Of a stretch of DNA of 64,000 bases, positions 24,443-36,765 are shown one piece after another (positions within the stretch are counted from its first letter, which is position 1; the number at the start of each line of letters is the position of its first letter). The notes below the pieces were generated by a model. That model did no database searches, was not told the origin of the DNA, and saw nothing but the letters and a program-made list of their open reading frames with translations. Location: contig NW_001799277.1 of the NCBI RefSeq assembly GCF_000165425.1, forward strand, positions 248,001 through 312,000, given 5' to 3'. The DNA comes from Paramecium tetraurelia. Its lineage: Eukaryota > Ciliophora > Oligohymenophorea > Peniculida > Parameciidae. Both the position numbers and the translations under genes were made by a program.

Positions 24443-25977
24443 TCATTTTCCAATTCTTTTCAATTTGATGAATTTCTCATTTTGAATTGTATACACAAAT
24501 TTAAAAGTCCAAACTTGTTTTTCACCTACTGAATTCACCTCAAAATTCATCAGCAAATAAACCAATAAACACTTTAATTCCATCAAAGCCATGTGTTAAC
24601 CTATGCAATTTCTTTTTCCAATTGAAAATGGCAAGAAGACAAATGGATCAATACCTTATTGATTCCATCTATCAGGATTGAAAGTGAAAGGATCTTTGTA
24701 ATTCTTAGAATCATAGTTATTTGGGAACAAACATAATGATACTTCTGAGTTCTTCTTCAAAAAGTAATCCCCAACCTTATGATCCTACTTCACTTCCCTC
24801 TCGATAAAATATGGAACTGGAGTATACATTCTCATACACTCATTGATGAAATTGGTGATTTAATTGGATACATTAATGTTATCGCTGTTTAACTGCTCAT
24901 AAGTAGAATATTGCTTTTGAACTTCCTCTCTCAATTTTATTTACCATTCAGGATGGATAGACAAAGCATAACAGCATGCTCCAAATAGATTACTAGTAGT
25001 ATCTATACCTGCAAAGATTAACATTATATATTGTTGAATTGCATGTTCTTCAGTTAATTTCGGATTTTGTTCTAAATTATAAAATCATTTTATACATATG
25101 GTATTAATATAGGCTGTTAAAAAGTCTGCTGGCTTATTTTCCATCGATTATCTTTCCTTTATTGAATCACTCAATATGTCCTTGACCTTTTGAAGTCTTG
25201 CTAGAAGTCTCTATTCAACCTTTGAAATGGTCCAATTTGGATAATCCTTTGTCCCAAAAATGAAAGTTCTTGACATACTTCTAATCGGAGCTTCTCTGTA
25301 CTGTGAGATGATGCCCACCATCACATCAACCAATTCAGATAAGAATGTCTTCCCATTCAGATCCTTGAAACTCTGACTAAAAAAGGACTGAGTAATCACT
25401 TCTCCAACTATATTACCGGATATGTTTATTATATCAATAGGTTCATCTTCTGGTACTTTTGAAAACTTCTCCTCACATAATCTTTTTATTAATGGTATTC
25501 TTGCTCTTAGCTATTCAAATTCGAAAGATTTTGCAAGCACATTTCTAGCTAATCTCCAATCTTCTCCATCTTGGAATGCCAAACCTAAATCATCTCAAAA
25601 ATCATACCTTTGTATAGCATTTTTTCACCAAACAATACCTTTGATGTCTTTTTGTAAAGATCTTAATTATTGAGAATGAATTTAATATGCTCTGTTTTAA
25701 AAAATACATGCGTCAAACCCAAAAATGTATTGCTCACTACAATCTCAACCCCAGGATGCTATTACGGAATCATCTTTTCGAAATGTAGTAAATCATTGTG
25801 TTTCTTGATACCTCTACTAAATTCGATTATTCTTCCCAACAAAGGAAAATACATCAAATGCATTTTCTTTCCATACTTAATCTTCATTATCAACATTAGG
25901 AATAAAGGTTTCAAAATTAGCAATACCAGGAGGAGAACTAAGTACAATATTATTTCCAGGATTGTAAACTAAAACAT
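24443..25977 (-). CDS. cytochrome P450, copy 1
   Basis: 495 aa with introns 25585-25607 and 25072-25095 (the latter holds an in-frame TGA). The start is ATG 25977, giving an N-terminal membrane anchor (LYLVLLLVLLILKPLFLMLI). The I-helix reads IFAGIDTTSN (AGxDTT oxygen-activation motif). The heme-binding loop FLPFSIGKRNCIGQ carries the Cys ligand. Typical residues FNPDRW precede it. It is ER-anchored monooxygenase chemistry with haem-thiolate and a reductase partner; the substrate is unknown. A second P450 lies at 49840-51373 and is clearly different in sequence. Confidence 0.94.
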
Positions 25978-26172
25978 ATTTAATGAATCTTTTTAGTTTT
26001 ATTTCTTTGCTCATAAAGCATTTATTTTTATTGAATATTCCATAATTATCATCATAATTTATTGGATTATTATCAAACAATTTATTAGGTTCAATTTAAG
26101 AATTTACGAATCCAAAAATGACGTGTACCATTGAATTATTATTTATTCAATGTGCTGCTTAAATAATTTATT

Positions 26173-26442
26173 ATGGAGAGTATGAAATAAGCTAAAGAAT
26201 AATTGTAGGATAAAGAATTGAATAATAACCGAACCATGAGATCAATAAGCGATAAAATCGATGACTTTTTCGGTTGGCAACATAATTATAAATAAGACAG
26301 TTTAGTAAGAGGAATTATTCATGGGTGTTATCATGGGTTGTGGGGTGTATTAAAATATATGGCATCAAATACAGTGGGATCTTAAAGAGAGTTTAAAAGA
26401 GCAAAAGATTAATTTTAAAGGAATGGAAGAGCTAGAGAATGA
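26173..26442 (+). CDS. small hypothetical protein
   Basis: An intronless ORF of 89 aa in the ciliate code. The N-terminal half is charged and Q-rich. The middle has IIHGCYHGLWGVLKYMASNT, a Gly/His/Trp-rich amphipathic stretch that could contact membranes. The C terminus is basic. No family was recognised. It sits between the P450 and a minus-strand membrane protein, with about 195 bases upstream. Confidence 0.6.
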
Positions 26443-26506
26443 AAACTAAATATTTATTTCTATTATAAATATTGAATAATTAAATAAATTAAAAAATTAA
26501 TAGATA

Positions 26507-27308
26507 TCAGTTTCTTCTTTTCTTTTTTTGATCCTCATATTACTTGGGTAATTTTTTGAATGCTATATATCCCAAAAATAAAATAAAAGAAACAAACAAA
26601 AAGAACATAATGTATTGTAATGATTTTACTGATTTTAAGGAAAATCCAAATACTTTAGGTTCTAAATCAAAATTTCTTTTGAGAGTTGAATCATCATCCT
26701 CCTCGTCCTTGGAATCCATGGCTTTTTCGAAATCCTGTATGTATTGCCATATTTTTTCTTCTGCTTATGTAATATGCATATCCACCTTATCATTGCTATA
26801 ATCTTCTAATGACATGTTATCATAGATGAATCTGTAATCATCAAATTTGAATTCTTTAGACTAAATTTAAGAAAAGATCTTAGATATTAGAATTATTTTA
26901 CCTTAACACTATCATCATATGTAATACTCTTTTGACATTAACTGACATATGAAGTATAAATTTTCTTCCACACAATGCTTTACTCTTGTTTAGTTTAATG
27001 ACTATATTGATTAATGTGAAATACCTCTCAATAACTTTCATTAACTCAGACTTGTATCTTGATAGTTACATTCTAGCCAGAACTATACAAGAATAATTCA
27101 ATGTCTTTAATAAAGTTTATAGTGTATCTCTTTCTTTGATGATTTCTTCCTTGGTTCTTGATTTTGATTTGCCTTCAGCCACATTGCTGGCATTGATTTC
27201 ATCCTTAAGATTTTCAGATTCCTACTAAGTGGTCTCCTTTTATTTGAGGTCTTCTTAAGCTTAAGCAATGACTAAACAAGCAATGAGAATAAGAACTAAT
27301 AACTTCAT
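26507..27308 (-). CDS. single-pass membrane protein with signal peptide
   Basis: 251 aa after introns 27002-27024 and 26879-26901 (the second could extend to 26861, also in frame). Residues 1-16 form a signal peptide (MKLLVLILIACLVIA, then QAQE). A long hydrophilic lumenal part with helical charged segments follows. One transmembrane segment (FFLFVSFILFLGYIAF) lies near residue 225, then a basic cytosolic tail KKLPKQYEDQKKKRRN. This topology fits type I secretory-pathway proteins. The family was not recognised. Confidence 0.75.
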
Positions 27309-27489
27309 CACACTTGTATAAATATAAATTAATAAATTTGATGAGCAATTAGAAAATTGATAACAGATAGTTAATAATACACATAGACTAATTATTTGTA
27401 TTTAAATTATCAAAGTCTTTATAGTTAATCAACCAACATTATTGATTTTAATGTCTATATAACATTAATAATTATTTTTAACACCGTTA

Positions 27490-29040
27490 ATGTCACATAA
27501 TTTCGATGATGGAAGTGTTAACAACCTTTTAAAAGAGATAGACGATCTAATTAATAGGATGGGTGACCAGAATGAGAGTCACAAAAGTGATAATTCTTTT
27601 AAGGATTAATTAAGATAGACAGGCCGATTTGTGTTAGAGAATGAATAGCCATGTGATGTTCCTAAGAAATTCAGCACATCGATCCCTAAAAAATAAAATA
27701 ATTCCTAATAGAAGAGAGTTACGATTGTGGCAGAGAAGAAATCATCGTCGTCCTCTTCTTCTTCCTCTGATGAAGAGTATCAAGTTAATAAGAAAAAATT
27801 TAAAAAAGATAAATAAAAGCAACAGTCTAAATATAGTCCATGTAAGGCAAAATAGGCTGGATCGTAATGCTCTTACAGATCCAAAGCAAAATCAAATCTT
27901 AAATGCGAAACTCAATCTTAATTGTCACAAGTAAAAACTTAACAAAATTAATTACTTGTGCAGCCAGTCAAAGATGTATTTTGCTTAATTTGCGAAGAAT
28001 TTATTCCCATTGATATAGTTAATATTCATATGGCAGATTGCTAGTAAATTACTAATAGTGGCAATGAAAATCAAATGTTGAAACTAAAATTGGAAAACTA
28101 TAAAAAGCTTTTGAGTTTAAGATTCGAGGCAGCCTTTGATGAAAATGTTAAACAATTGATTGAACTATTATATAACTGCACTTAATAAATCCTTGATGTA
28201 TCTGATCAATATTAGCTTTCTCAAACTATTGAAGATTTATGTATTTTGAAGACCCAATTAAACTAAAATAGTAATTATGAATTATATACTAAGTCTAGCC
28301 AAAGCTTATCATGTTTTGACAGTGGCCTAAAAAATTTAGGAAATTGCTAATAGGAAAATGCAAGTTTTGATTTCAGAGTAGGAGAAGCATTCTGAAATCA
28401 GGGAACCATCAACAATATCATATTAGAATAAAATTAATATATAAAAATAAGAATAATTAGTTGAGTATGATATTAATCATTATTTTATAGTCGACAGACA
28501 ATTATTAGTTATGCTACTAACACTACTTCTAGGAAAAGATTGTTTGAATCACCATCATTTTAACATATGCCTAAATAACTAGTCAAAATGTCCAGTATTA
28601 ATGCAAAACCTATCTCACAAGTTTAGAACTAAAACAAATCACCAGTAAAATAAGAATAAATGAATTAAAAAACTGGTATTGAGTTTGGCAATAACTATGA
28701 CTCTTCCAAAAAGAGATCTTACATCTAGTTATCTAATTCAAAGAACCTATCTTAAGTTCACACCATATAAAATCATTAAGAGAACAATAGAGAATCTGAA
28801 CCTACCGTTATCTCTAAAATCTAATCATACATTTCAAATGTGAAAGGCAAGTTCTCAAATGAAAATGAATAAATTAAGAAGAAGTTCTTCCTCTAAGCAT
28901 GCAAATGCAAAGATAAGTTCCCTGTAAACCATCCTGCTTAAAATGTTCTAATTTCTGAAATGTTTAATCAAAGTTAAAGATAATAAATTCCAGAAAATGA
29001 ATGGGAAGTCTGGATTTATAATGTCCTTTAAAATGCTTGA
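27490..29040 (+). CDS. Ser/Lys/Gln-rich protein with C2HC-type zinc finger
   Basis: 497 aa with introns 28241-28271 (31 nt) and 28465-28490 (26 nt); both restore a uniform frame. A polyserine block sits at about residues 86-97. Near residue 166 the segment VFCLICEEFIPIDIVNIHMA followed by DC gives Cys-x2-Cys...His-x3-Cys, a UBZ/C2HC-like zinc finger. Helical segments follow (AKAYHVLTVAQKIQEIANRK). The C-terminal third is basic with QACKCKDKFPVNHPAQNVL. Role unknown; ubiquitin or nucleic-acid binding is possible for such fingers. Confidence 0.7.
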
Positions 29041-29124
29041 ATTTAACTATATTAATTTTACAACATACATCATTATTATAATATATACTGAATGCTTATA
29101 TAATACATATTAAATCATGATTTA

Positions 29125-30439
29125 TCACTTTATAATTACTCTACTTTCAAGACAATGGTATGGTATAGGTACTAATTTAATGACACAATTGATTGGAATA
29201 TCGATATTGGGTATTTCACTTATCTAATTACAATGATAATAAGCATATAAACATCTAATAATATTAATACACTCTATACTTCAAAACAGCAACATGTGCT
29301 ATAATCAGAACAGGTTCTCTGGATCTTTCGATTTCATAGATTATAGGTTCTACTCTATGTATTACATCTAAGAATGATTCACCACGAGGATATTTAAATT
29401 CAAGGGGATTAGCTTTCCTTTCTTTGATCTATTTTGGATATTTAGCTGCTATTTCTTTAACTGTCAAACCATCGCATATGCCGTAATCAATCTCATCTAA
29501 ATTTTTTGTTTTTAATGCTTTTATTCCTAATTTTTCTCCAACTATTTCAGCTGTTTAGATTCCTCTTTTCATTTGAGATGAAAAAAATGTTATCTATTGA
29601 TGTTTTAAGATCTACTTACATTTTTATTTCCTTTTAGTTCTTCAATAAAATAATCACCTAATTATTGACTATGTTATCTTCCAGTTGCAGATAACTCTGG
29701 ATCTCCCCCTATCTTATCAAGTAAATGGTATTCTGTCTAGCATGATCTTACCAAATATATTTATCTATTGTTTGCGTGTAAATTCAAAAGAAACGACACT
29801 ATTTTAGAACACAAATAACCCTCCAACATATGTACTTTCACCAGTTTGCCAATATTTATTAGTTTGATGTATGATAGGTTTTCAATGTTTTCGAGACTTT
29901 GATAATCTTTAGCTAACACATTGATGTGATTTGTAAATGATTCAATTGTTTTATCTTAAAATCTACTTAATTTTGATTCATTAAAATTATTAAGAATTAC
30001 TTGAGGATCATCACAAATAGATTCTACCCAGAATGTTTGATATTCTAATTTGAGTGTCTCTTTAAAAAGCGATTTCAATTTTTGTCTGTCAGCCTTAGTA
30101 CTCGTTAAACCATTATATAATGCTATATCTCCATCATTTTATAAGAATTGCACTAGTTGTTGGGCAGCTATTTAAGATAGTTGTTGTCTGACTTCTACAA
30201 ACTAAGTTTAAGACCTCACTTACTTACTGATTAGCTGGATCTATTTCTAGCTCATAATCTATTTTTTGATCAAATCCATCATTATTTTGTTATGCTCCTT
30301 TTATTGAAAAGATTTCGCTTTTATATCCAATCCAATTCAAGTATCTATTTAATTTGTAAGATATATGTGTTTTCCCCCTAGCTGGCAATCCAACCAATAC
30401 CAAAATCAATTTATATTGCGTCTTCTTATATTGCTGCAT
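29125..30439 (-). CDS. 6-phosphofructo-2-kinase/fructose-2,6-bisphosphatase-like, phosphatase site degenerate
   Basis: 413 aa after introns 30202-30223, 29594-29619 and 29255-29279. The kinase domain has the P-loop [15 protein letters not shown] and [14 protein letters not shown], then [15 protein letters not shown] and [12 protein letters not shown], all standard for PFK-2. The second domain is histidine-phosphatase type ([39 protein letters not shown]). However the catalytic RHGE/RHGES motif is RSCQTE (29740-29748), so the phospho-accepting His and the Gly are missing. This predicts a kinase that makes fructose-2,6-bisphosphate but cannot hydrolyse it. The protein is shorter than animal PFKFB because the N-terminal regulatory part is missing. 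Confidence 0.92.
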
Positions 30440-30553
30440 AATTAATGTAATAATAATAGTGAATAATAATTAATTGTTATAGATAATTTCTTATAATACT
30501 AATGATAATTTGTTATTGGGTGTTTATGTACTATATAATTTATGTATACGATA

Positions 30554-31023
30554 TCATTATTGCTTTTTGCCTTGAGCCTTCTTTTTATCTCCACCCTATT
30601 ATGGTTTTCCTTTTTATTAAGGTTATGCTTATTCCTTTTATTCCTTGGGTTGCTACTTCTTTTAATCCTTCTTCTCTTCCTTAATATCAACTTCTGCATC
30701 TTCCTTCAATTTCTTGATTCTAAGCATACCTTGCTTAGCAGATAATCCAGCTGGAGTACTAATGATAATTATTTTTTATACTTCACTTCCCAAGCTCCTC
30801 CTGCAATCTATAATCCAGTTTGAGTGCATCTCCATATGCCAATGGCCTGTCTCTTTAAAGAATGCTAAATAATATTGTGACACATTAATACAGCTCCAGT
30901 GAAGGTGTTGAAATATCTTTGATGTTATGAGATTTCAAATTTCTTGATGATCTTTCTCAATGATGCACCATACCTAGTACCATACTTTCCTGTGATTCCC
31001 ACCTTCTTGGTCTTTTTAGTCAT
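30554..31023 (-). CDS. ribosomal protein eL43 (L37a)-like, zinc-ribbon degenerate, K/Q tail
   Basis: 139 aa after introns 30865-30891 (27 nt, no in-frame stop) and 30759-30781. The N terminus [20 protein letters not shown] continues with [14 protein letters not shown], as in eL43. The alignment then runs without gaps through [10 protein letters not shown] and AGGAWEVNT, but the zinc-binding CxxC...CxxC positions are Asn/Thr and Cys/Thr, so three of four Cys are lost. A Lys/Gln/Glu-rich extension of about 50 residues follows the normal end. It may be a divergent paralogue with altered function. TGA is at 30554-30556. Confidence 0.88.
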
Positions 31024-31126
31024 TATTTATAATAATTTTAAAAATCTTTAATTTATTTATCAAATATTAAGAACCAAGAAAATAATGCCATTGATTGAAA
31101 TAAAGAATGTAATTTTATAACTGTGT

Positions 31127-33828
31127 TCATAAATTAATCTTTTTTCCATGTGTTTTCGATCTTTCAAATTTTTGCAATCTAACAAATGCGTATTTACTTG
31201 GAACCATATGTTTTCTCAATAATCTACATTTCTTTTAGCATCTAAGAAGGCCTTCTATGACCTTATTATGATTGCCATCTGGAAAATAGTTCCCATACAA
31301 TATCAACTTGTCCAATCCATCCATAATTTGAAACGGCTCTTAATTCACATCAACCTCATAACCTGAAGACTGTTTATTAAAATTCTAGGTGTAAACAATT
31401 GATGAATTTCTTTTAACAGATTCCCTCCTTTTAATAACAGCATTGTTATTAACCATAGCACTATCTGGAAAGAAGTAACTCTTTTTTTATTTCTATCCGT
31501 ATCTAAGAATTTCTGCTGGACGTGCCTTTGGAGACTCTGCTGGTTGCACTGGCGATAAAACCAATGGCCGCAACTTAACCGTTGTTCTCTTGTTATCATT
31601 AGGGTAGCAGTAAGACAAAGTAAGCACTTGATCACTTTTCTTCTCATATTTTATGCTATCGTCTCCTGATTCAATAGATTCAGAAATTGAACCCACTTAT
31701 TATATGCCACTCGCAACTGGCTAGCTTATCTCAATCTCATTCGAAGTTCTAATGTGTCTTGTACTTTAATAGATGCTATCCTATCTAAACACCTTTAAGC
31801 GATCTCCTTTCCTTTTAAAATGCGACCTGTCCTAATAGGTTTCCTTCACGAACTCTTATTTTATCACTCTCTCTAAGTCTGGCTTATAGTGAATGTAAGG
31901 ACATTTCCAAATGCAGTGAGCTTCCTGACAGCAATAGCACTCTAAAGGAGAAGATTGATATTGGAAGAGAATAGAATCTTTCAATTGATGGAACTGCTAA
32001 AAGTCATTATTATAGGAATTGAGAATCTTGAGAAATTGCACTCTAGATAAGTAGTATATTTGACTAAAATCACAGCTGATGGCAGTTCCTTGTCTTCTCT
32101 TGTTTGTCAGGAATTCTATTTCCCCAAAACATTGCCCAGTTGTAAATCGCCTTAATATTTTGCCAGAATTATCGTCAATCAGATTTACCTCTCCTTTCCA
32201 AACTATATAGATGCAACACTCATCCAATTGATTCTATTAATAAATTATTTCTCTGGGAGTGTAGGATTAAAGATTTAATTCGCATGCTATTTAAGGCAAG
32301 ATTTCTTCAGAGAAATTTTTATTGAAAAAGGGAATGCATTGCATCACTCTAAACTAAACATCCTATATGAGTTCTTGCTTTAAATTTGAAGGCAATTTAT
32401 CAATAATGCCGCTGATTTCATTTTTGTATAGTTTCTCTTATTTGTGGAAATGGTATTTTAAATAATTACGTATTCTACCTTATAATTATTCTTCCACTTA
32501 ATTGTTATTCATGTACTAATTGATCAACAATAGAGTCCTTTTATACTGTTGCTTTTGAGCATCCATGTTAGTAAAAATGGACCCTATTTGGTTCATGGAA
32601 AATGCGAAAATACCACTTGAAAATATCATAAGTATGATGGCACACAACACTTCGTATATATTTTTACCAGAAATGTCTCCGTATCCAACTGTCACCATTG
32701 TAGTTGTAGCCCAATAGAATGAGTAAACATACATTTGTAAGGTGTTGGAATTGTCGAATTATGGATCTTAGGTCCAAGATATCTATTCTGATTGAGCACT
32801 CTTAACACCAACGTAATGCCAAACACAAGCCATAAAGTGAGCAAAGTAGAATGTAATGATGATTAGTTGAATTAGATTTAAAACTTCAGTTAATTGAGTG
32901 GATTCCACAAAGGTTTCCTCATACTTATTGAGGTATTTCTTGAGTTTAATAAAATTCAATCCAAATTACACTAAAACGATTACTTCCTAAAAGGAGTAAG
33001 TATTAATTCCAATATCACTAATAACAAATATTAAAGTTATGAAATAAATGACATCTTCGTATAATTCATTTTTTATATAAGATTTAATTATGTGAACTCT
33101 TTTTTTGATTAATTTACCTTAATCAAATATCCCTCTATTAAATTTAATAGCTAAATCAGCTCCGAACAAGTATGTTAAAGAACTTTCAAAGGCCTCAATG
33201 CTTGAATTAGAGGATGGATTAAATGCTATTTTATAAGGAAGCCACCACAACAATATTGTCAACTAGATGGCTCTGCAGAATTCCCAAAAGATCATGAATT
33301 TGCTTGCTGGATTAAAGACTGGCAATTTCTTTGAAATTGTATTTTTAGGATTGTCGTCTTGTTGTTGTAATTATTTTGACTTTCTCCAATTTTTTTTTAT
33401 TTTAGCAAAAAATTCTGGCAAATGCTCTGTTATTTGTTTGCTCTTGTGTTTAGGATATATGTATGCTCTTTTCTTAAGTTTCTCTATAAATGAGTTGACA
33501 TGGTTATTAACGAGAAGCATCTTTAGCATTCCTGTACTTTTGTATACTCTGATTTTATCAATCTGATGATGAAATGTTTTTGAAGTAATCACATCTTTTC
33601 CTTAATTGTTTGAGTTGCTGGCGTTTCTGAATCGAATGTTTTGCAGAGAATCCATTTATGGGATTGAGTCATAATCAGAATTTTCTTTAAATGGAATGTC
33701 CTACATATCCATTTAAATTAATTGCGGTCTGAAAGTATCTGACATTCTAGATGAGCCTAATTTGAAAGACAAATAAAACCTGGAATTTTAAATTCATTAT
33801 ACAGGGTCTACTCCATATCATCAGTCAT
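31127..33828 (-). CDS. CNBD-type voltage-gated K+ channel, copy 4
   Basis: 882-892 aa. The first intron is 33757-33779. The second, 33563-33592 (30 nt, in frame, no TGA), is supported by the equivalent intron in copy 5. N terminus SSRMSDTFRPQ matches copy 1. The six-segment core has filter MVTVGYGD near residue 372. The C-linker is GRIRNYLKYHF and the CNBD has VWKGEVNLIDD and GQCFGEIEFLTNKRR. The knuckle CYCCQEAHCIWKC (CX2CX3HX4C) is at about 622, followed by YKPDLERVIKQEF. The tail ends LYGNYFPDGNHNKVIEGL and a basic stretch. It lies head-to-tail with copy 5, 87 bases apart. Confidence 0.94.
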
Positions 33829-33915
33829 TTTAAATACGAATACAAATTTATATTGAATATATATATTTTAATAATTTTGGACACATATAATAAAAGAGAA
33901 AGAAATTACTAATGA

Positions 33916-36578
33916 TCACGGATTCATAAAATTGTCACTCAATACTCTTTTCCTTGTAAAATCACCTAAAGTTTCAGTTACTAAAACTTTCCTAGTTTTG
34001 TTTTATTTTTTTGAAGCCAACAAAACAACCTCCAAATTATTTTACGGAAAATAAATCTAATAATTTTGAATTTTCTCAAAATTTTAAATTGTTAGCTTGA
34101 TAAATTCTTATGCCAATTATTCTATTTAATTTAGCGATTGAATCTGAATTTGATGATTTGACAGTTAATTTTTATATTTTAATGATGGTAATTCTAATAG
34201 TTGAGGATTGCTTAATTTATTTTGACTTAATTGTTATTATTATTATTATTATTATTGTTGTTATTGTTATTATTATTATTATTCATTTAGAATATCAAGA
34301 TTACTCCAAGGAAAAGATGGACTATCAAACGCCCTTTCCTCTTCAACATGCAATAATTACCCAAAATTTTTCAGATTAATTATTCTAGTTTTGTGTTATC
34401 TTGAAGGACTTCTTTCAGGTTAAACATCTTTAAAAGAAGACGAACCATTTAATCCAGAATGTTCATCTTCTATTAATTCGGAATTAGATTTCAAAGTTTG
34501 AAATTAACAAAACGCTTTCTTTTCTTTCGATCTCTTAAACTTTTGCCTGTTTGATACCTCCTCTTAAACTCTCTACTTTCTTATTAAGATCTCTAAATTC
34601 GGCTTATATTAACAAATGGAACAATCCAAAATGAAATGAGCTTCCGAACAACAATAACATGTCGAAATTTAATCTATTTTTCCAAACATATATTGATCTT
34701 TTAATTTATGAAATTACTCAAAATCATAATCAGAGTATTTTATTATCTTAAGAAACACTTCTCGCGATATCTTCAATACCTAACTCAAGTCTTTGCTTAT
34801 GGCTGTAAATTACCTATTCTGTTAGGTTAAAAATTCAACTTCTCCAAAACTTTACCCTTTTGTTAGAGTCGCCACAATTTTACCTGATTGAGTCTCTACG
34901 ATTAATACTTCCCCTTTCCAAACTGTGAAGAGACTACAATCATCTAATTGGCCTTATTGATAAATGATTTCTTTAGGAGTTAGAGATTAAAGTTGCAAAG
35001 ATTAGGATATAAAGGGAATAACATTCTTAGAGAAATTAGATTTATAAAAGGAAATTTCCTACATGATTTTTGATTGAATATTTGTTTTTAAGTCGGCAAA
35101 AATGTTGGGTGGAAGTTTCTATAAAATTAAATCTAATTGTTCTTTAGATGTCTCTAATTTAATTTATTCTTAATATTACAAATAATTTCTGATTCTACTT
35201 TACACTTATTAATCCACTTAATTCTTTTGCATATAATCATTTATCAATAAGATTGCTCGCTTGTAATTCTATTTTTCAGCATCAATGTTATTGAAGATTT
35301 CGCCAATTTGATTGATAGCAAATGCAAACATGCCTGTTGAAAAAATCATAAGGATCGTTGCACACAAGATCTCATGGTTATTTTAAGCAGAAACATCACC
35401 ATAACCCACAGTAACCATAGTTGCTGTAGCCCAATAGATTGAATACAAATAATAAGATCCAGAGTCTGATAGTTTAAATTAGGTTTGAGTAGTCCAAGAT
35501 GAATCAAAACTCTTCAAACTTTCCACACCAATATAATACCATATGCAAGCCATAAAATGGGCGAAATAGAATAACGTAATTATGAGTTATACCAAGTCTG
35601 CAAATTGGGTGTAACTGGTTTTGGTGGCAAATGTTTCCTCGAACTTTTGTATTTTTCTTTTTAGTTTAATGAAATTCATTAAGAATTGGAGGAATACAAA
35701 AAGTTCATAAAAAATTGAAATATTGAGCATGATTTCGTAAATGATAAACAGTTAGGTTGTTATGTATATTGTGTCTTCGATTAGTTCGTTTAAAATGTAA
35801 TGCTTGAGAATCTCGGCTCTATTCATTATAAATTCTCCTTCCTTTATGTATCCTTGATTCAATTTCAGCAAGACATCAAAAACAAAAATATAAATTAAAA
35901 TAGTTTCGATAGTTTCAAAACTGTAATTCGGTTTGAATGCTACTTTAAAAGGGAGCCACCACATAAGGAACATGAGTTGCATTGCTCTAAATAAATTCCA
36001 GTATAGCATGAGTTGTCCAGTTGGATTAAGAGTGGACAAGGTCTACTATTGCTGAGATTTGGTAAGTATAATTTTTTGTTAATTGGAAATTCTTTTATTT
36101 TCGATATAATTTTCTTTGAGAAAGTTTTTCATTTTATTTGGTACTATTGTGGGTAATATGTAAGCTTGCTTTCTTAACCTATCAATAAATCTCCGAATTA
36201 AAGCTTCTTTGTAGAACATTTTTGATAACTTTGTACTTTTCTGGAGTTTTTGAGGCTCAATAGCATCCTTTTTGGTGTTAATCAAAGCCCATTCATTATT
36301 TTTATTGATCTGGTGATATCGAAAATATGTACTTTCTTAACGTGGATACTTCCACGAGGATTGAAAGGTGGACGTTGCAATTAGTGAATTTCAGCAGATG
36401 GGAATTAGACTGATCCAATTGACCCAGTATTACTTTTAATTGGAGCATTAGAAAAATCTGGTTTAATTTGTTAAGGTCTAAAAGAATCACTTGGTTTTGG
36501 AGAAACTTTTGAGAATAAGAGATAGAGTTTACATGAACAAAAATCGATAGAATCATAGGACTCACGATTGTCTTGCAT
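33916..36578 (-). CDS. CNBD-type voltage-gated K+ channel, copy 5, with polyglutamine
   Basis: 870 aa with introns 36506-36532 and 36310-36332. The membrane core includes WWLPFKVAF and pore WATATMVTVGYGDVSAQNNH. The CNBD shows VWKGEVLIVE and GQSFGEVEFLTQQNRQ. The knuckle CYCCSEAHFILDC lies at about 623, then YKPNLEILIRKQ. Unlike its paralogues it carries 17 consecutive glutamines at about 749-765 (mixed TAA and CAA codons, 34231-34281), so an apparent ATT microsatellite is coding. The C-terminal box is IYFPQNNLEVVLL. TGA is at 33916-33918. Confidence 0.94.
34231..34281 (-). repeat. polyglutamine-coding trinucleotide repeat
   Basis: Seventeen triplets (tta/ttg on +) encode glutamine on the minus strand inside channel copy 5: 13 TAA and 4 CAA. 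In the standard code it would look like non-coding microsatellite. The CAA interruptions suggest some age or selection for the peptide. Confidence 0.85.
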
Positions 36579-36765
36579 AATTTGAAATGATTTATATATA
36601 TAATAAATTGAAATTCAATATTGATTGTAATAAAGGAATAATTTGGTTTCTACTTGGGAGAAAATGTATATATAATAAGTGATTATGTATTCAAATTAAT
36701 AATATATATATATGTATTAGATTTGAACTAAGTTATTTAGAGGTCTAATTAATTAAATATAAAAA

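Noticed and set aside
26500-26600. possible ORF 26544-26801 on +
   Set aside because: It is antisense to the transmembrane end of the minus-strand signal-peptide protein.
30499-30745. three overlapping ORFs around the eL43-like gene
   Set aside because: They are other frames of the K/Q-rich C-terminal extension.
34110-34379. 89-aa hydrophobic ORF on + rich in Ile/Val
   Set aside because: It is the antisense of the polyglutamine tract and tail of channel copy 5.
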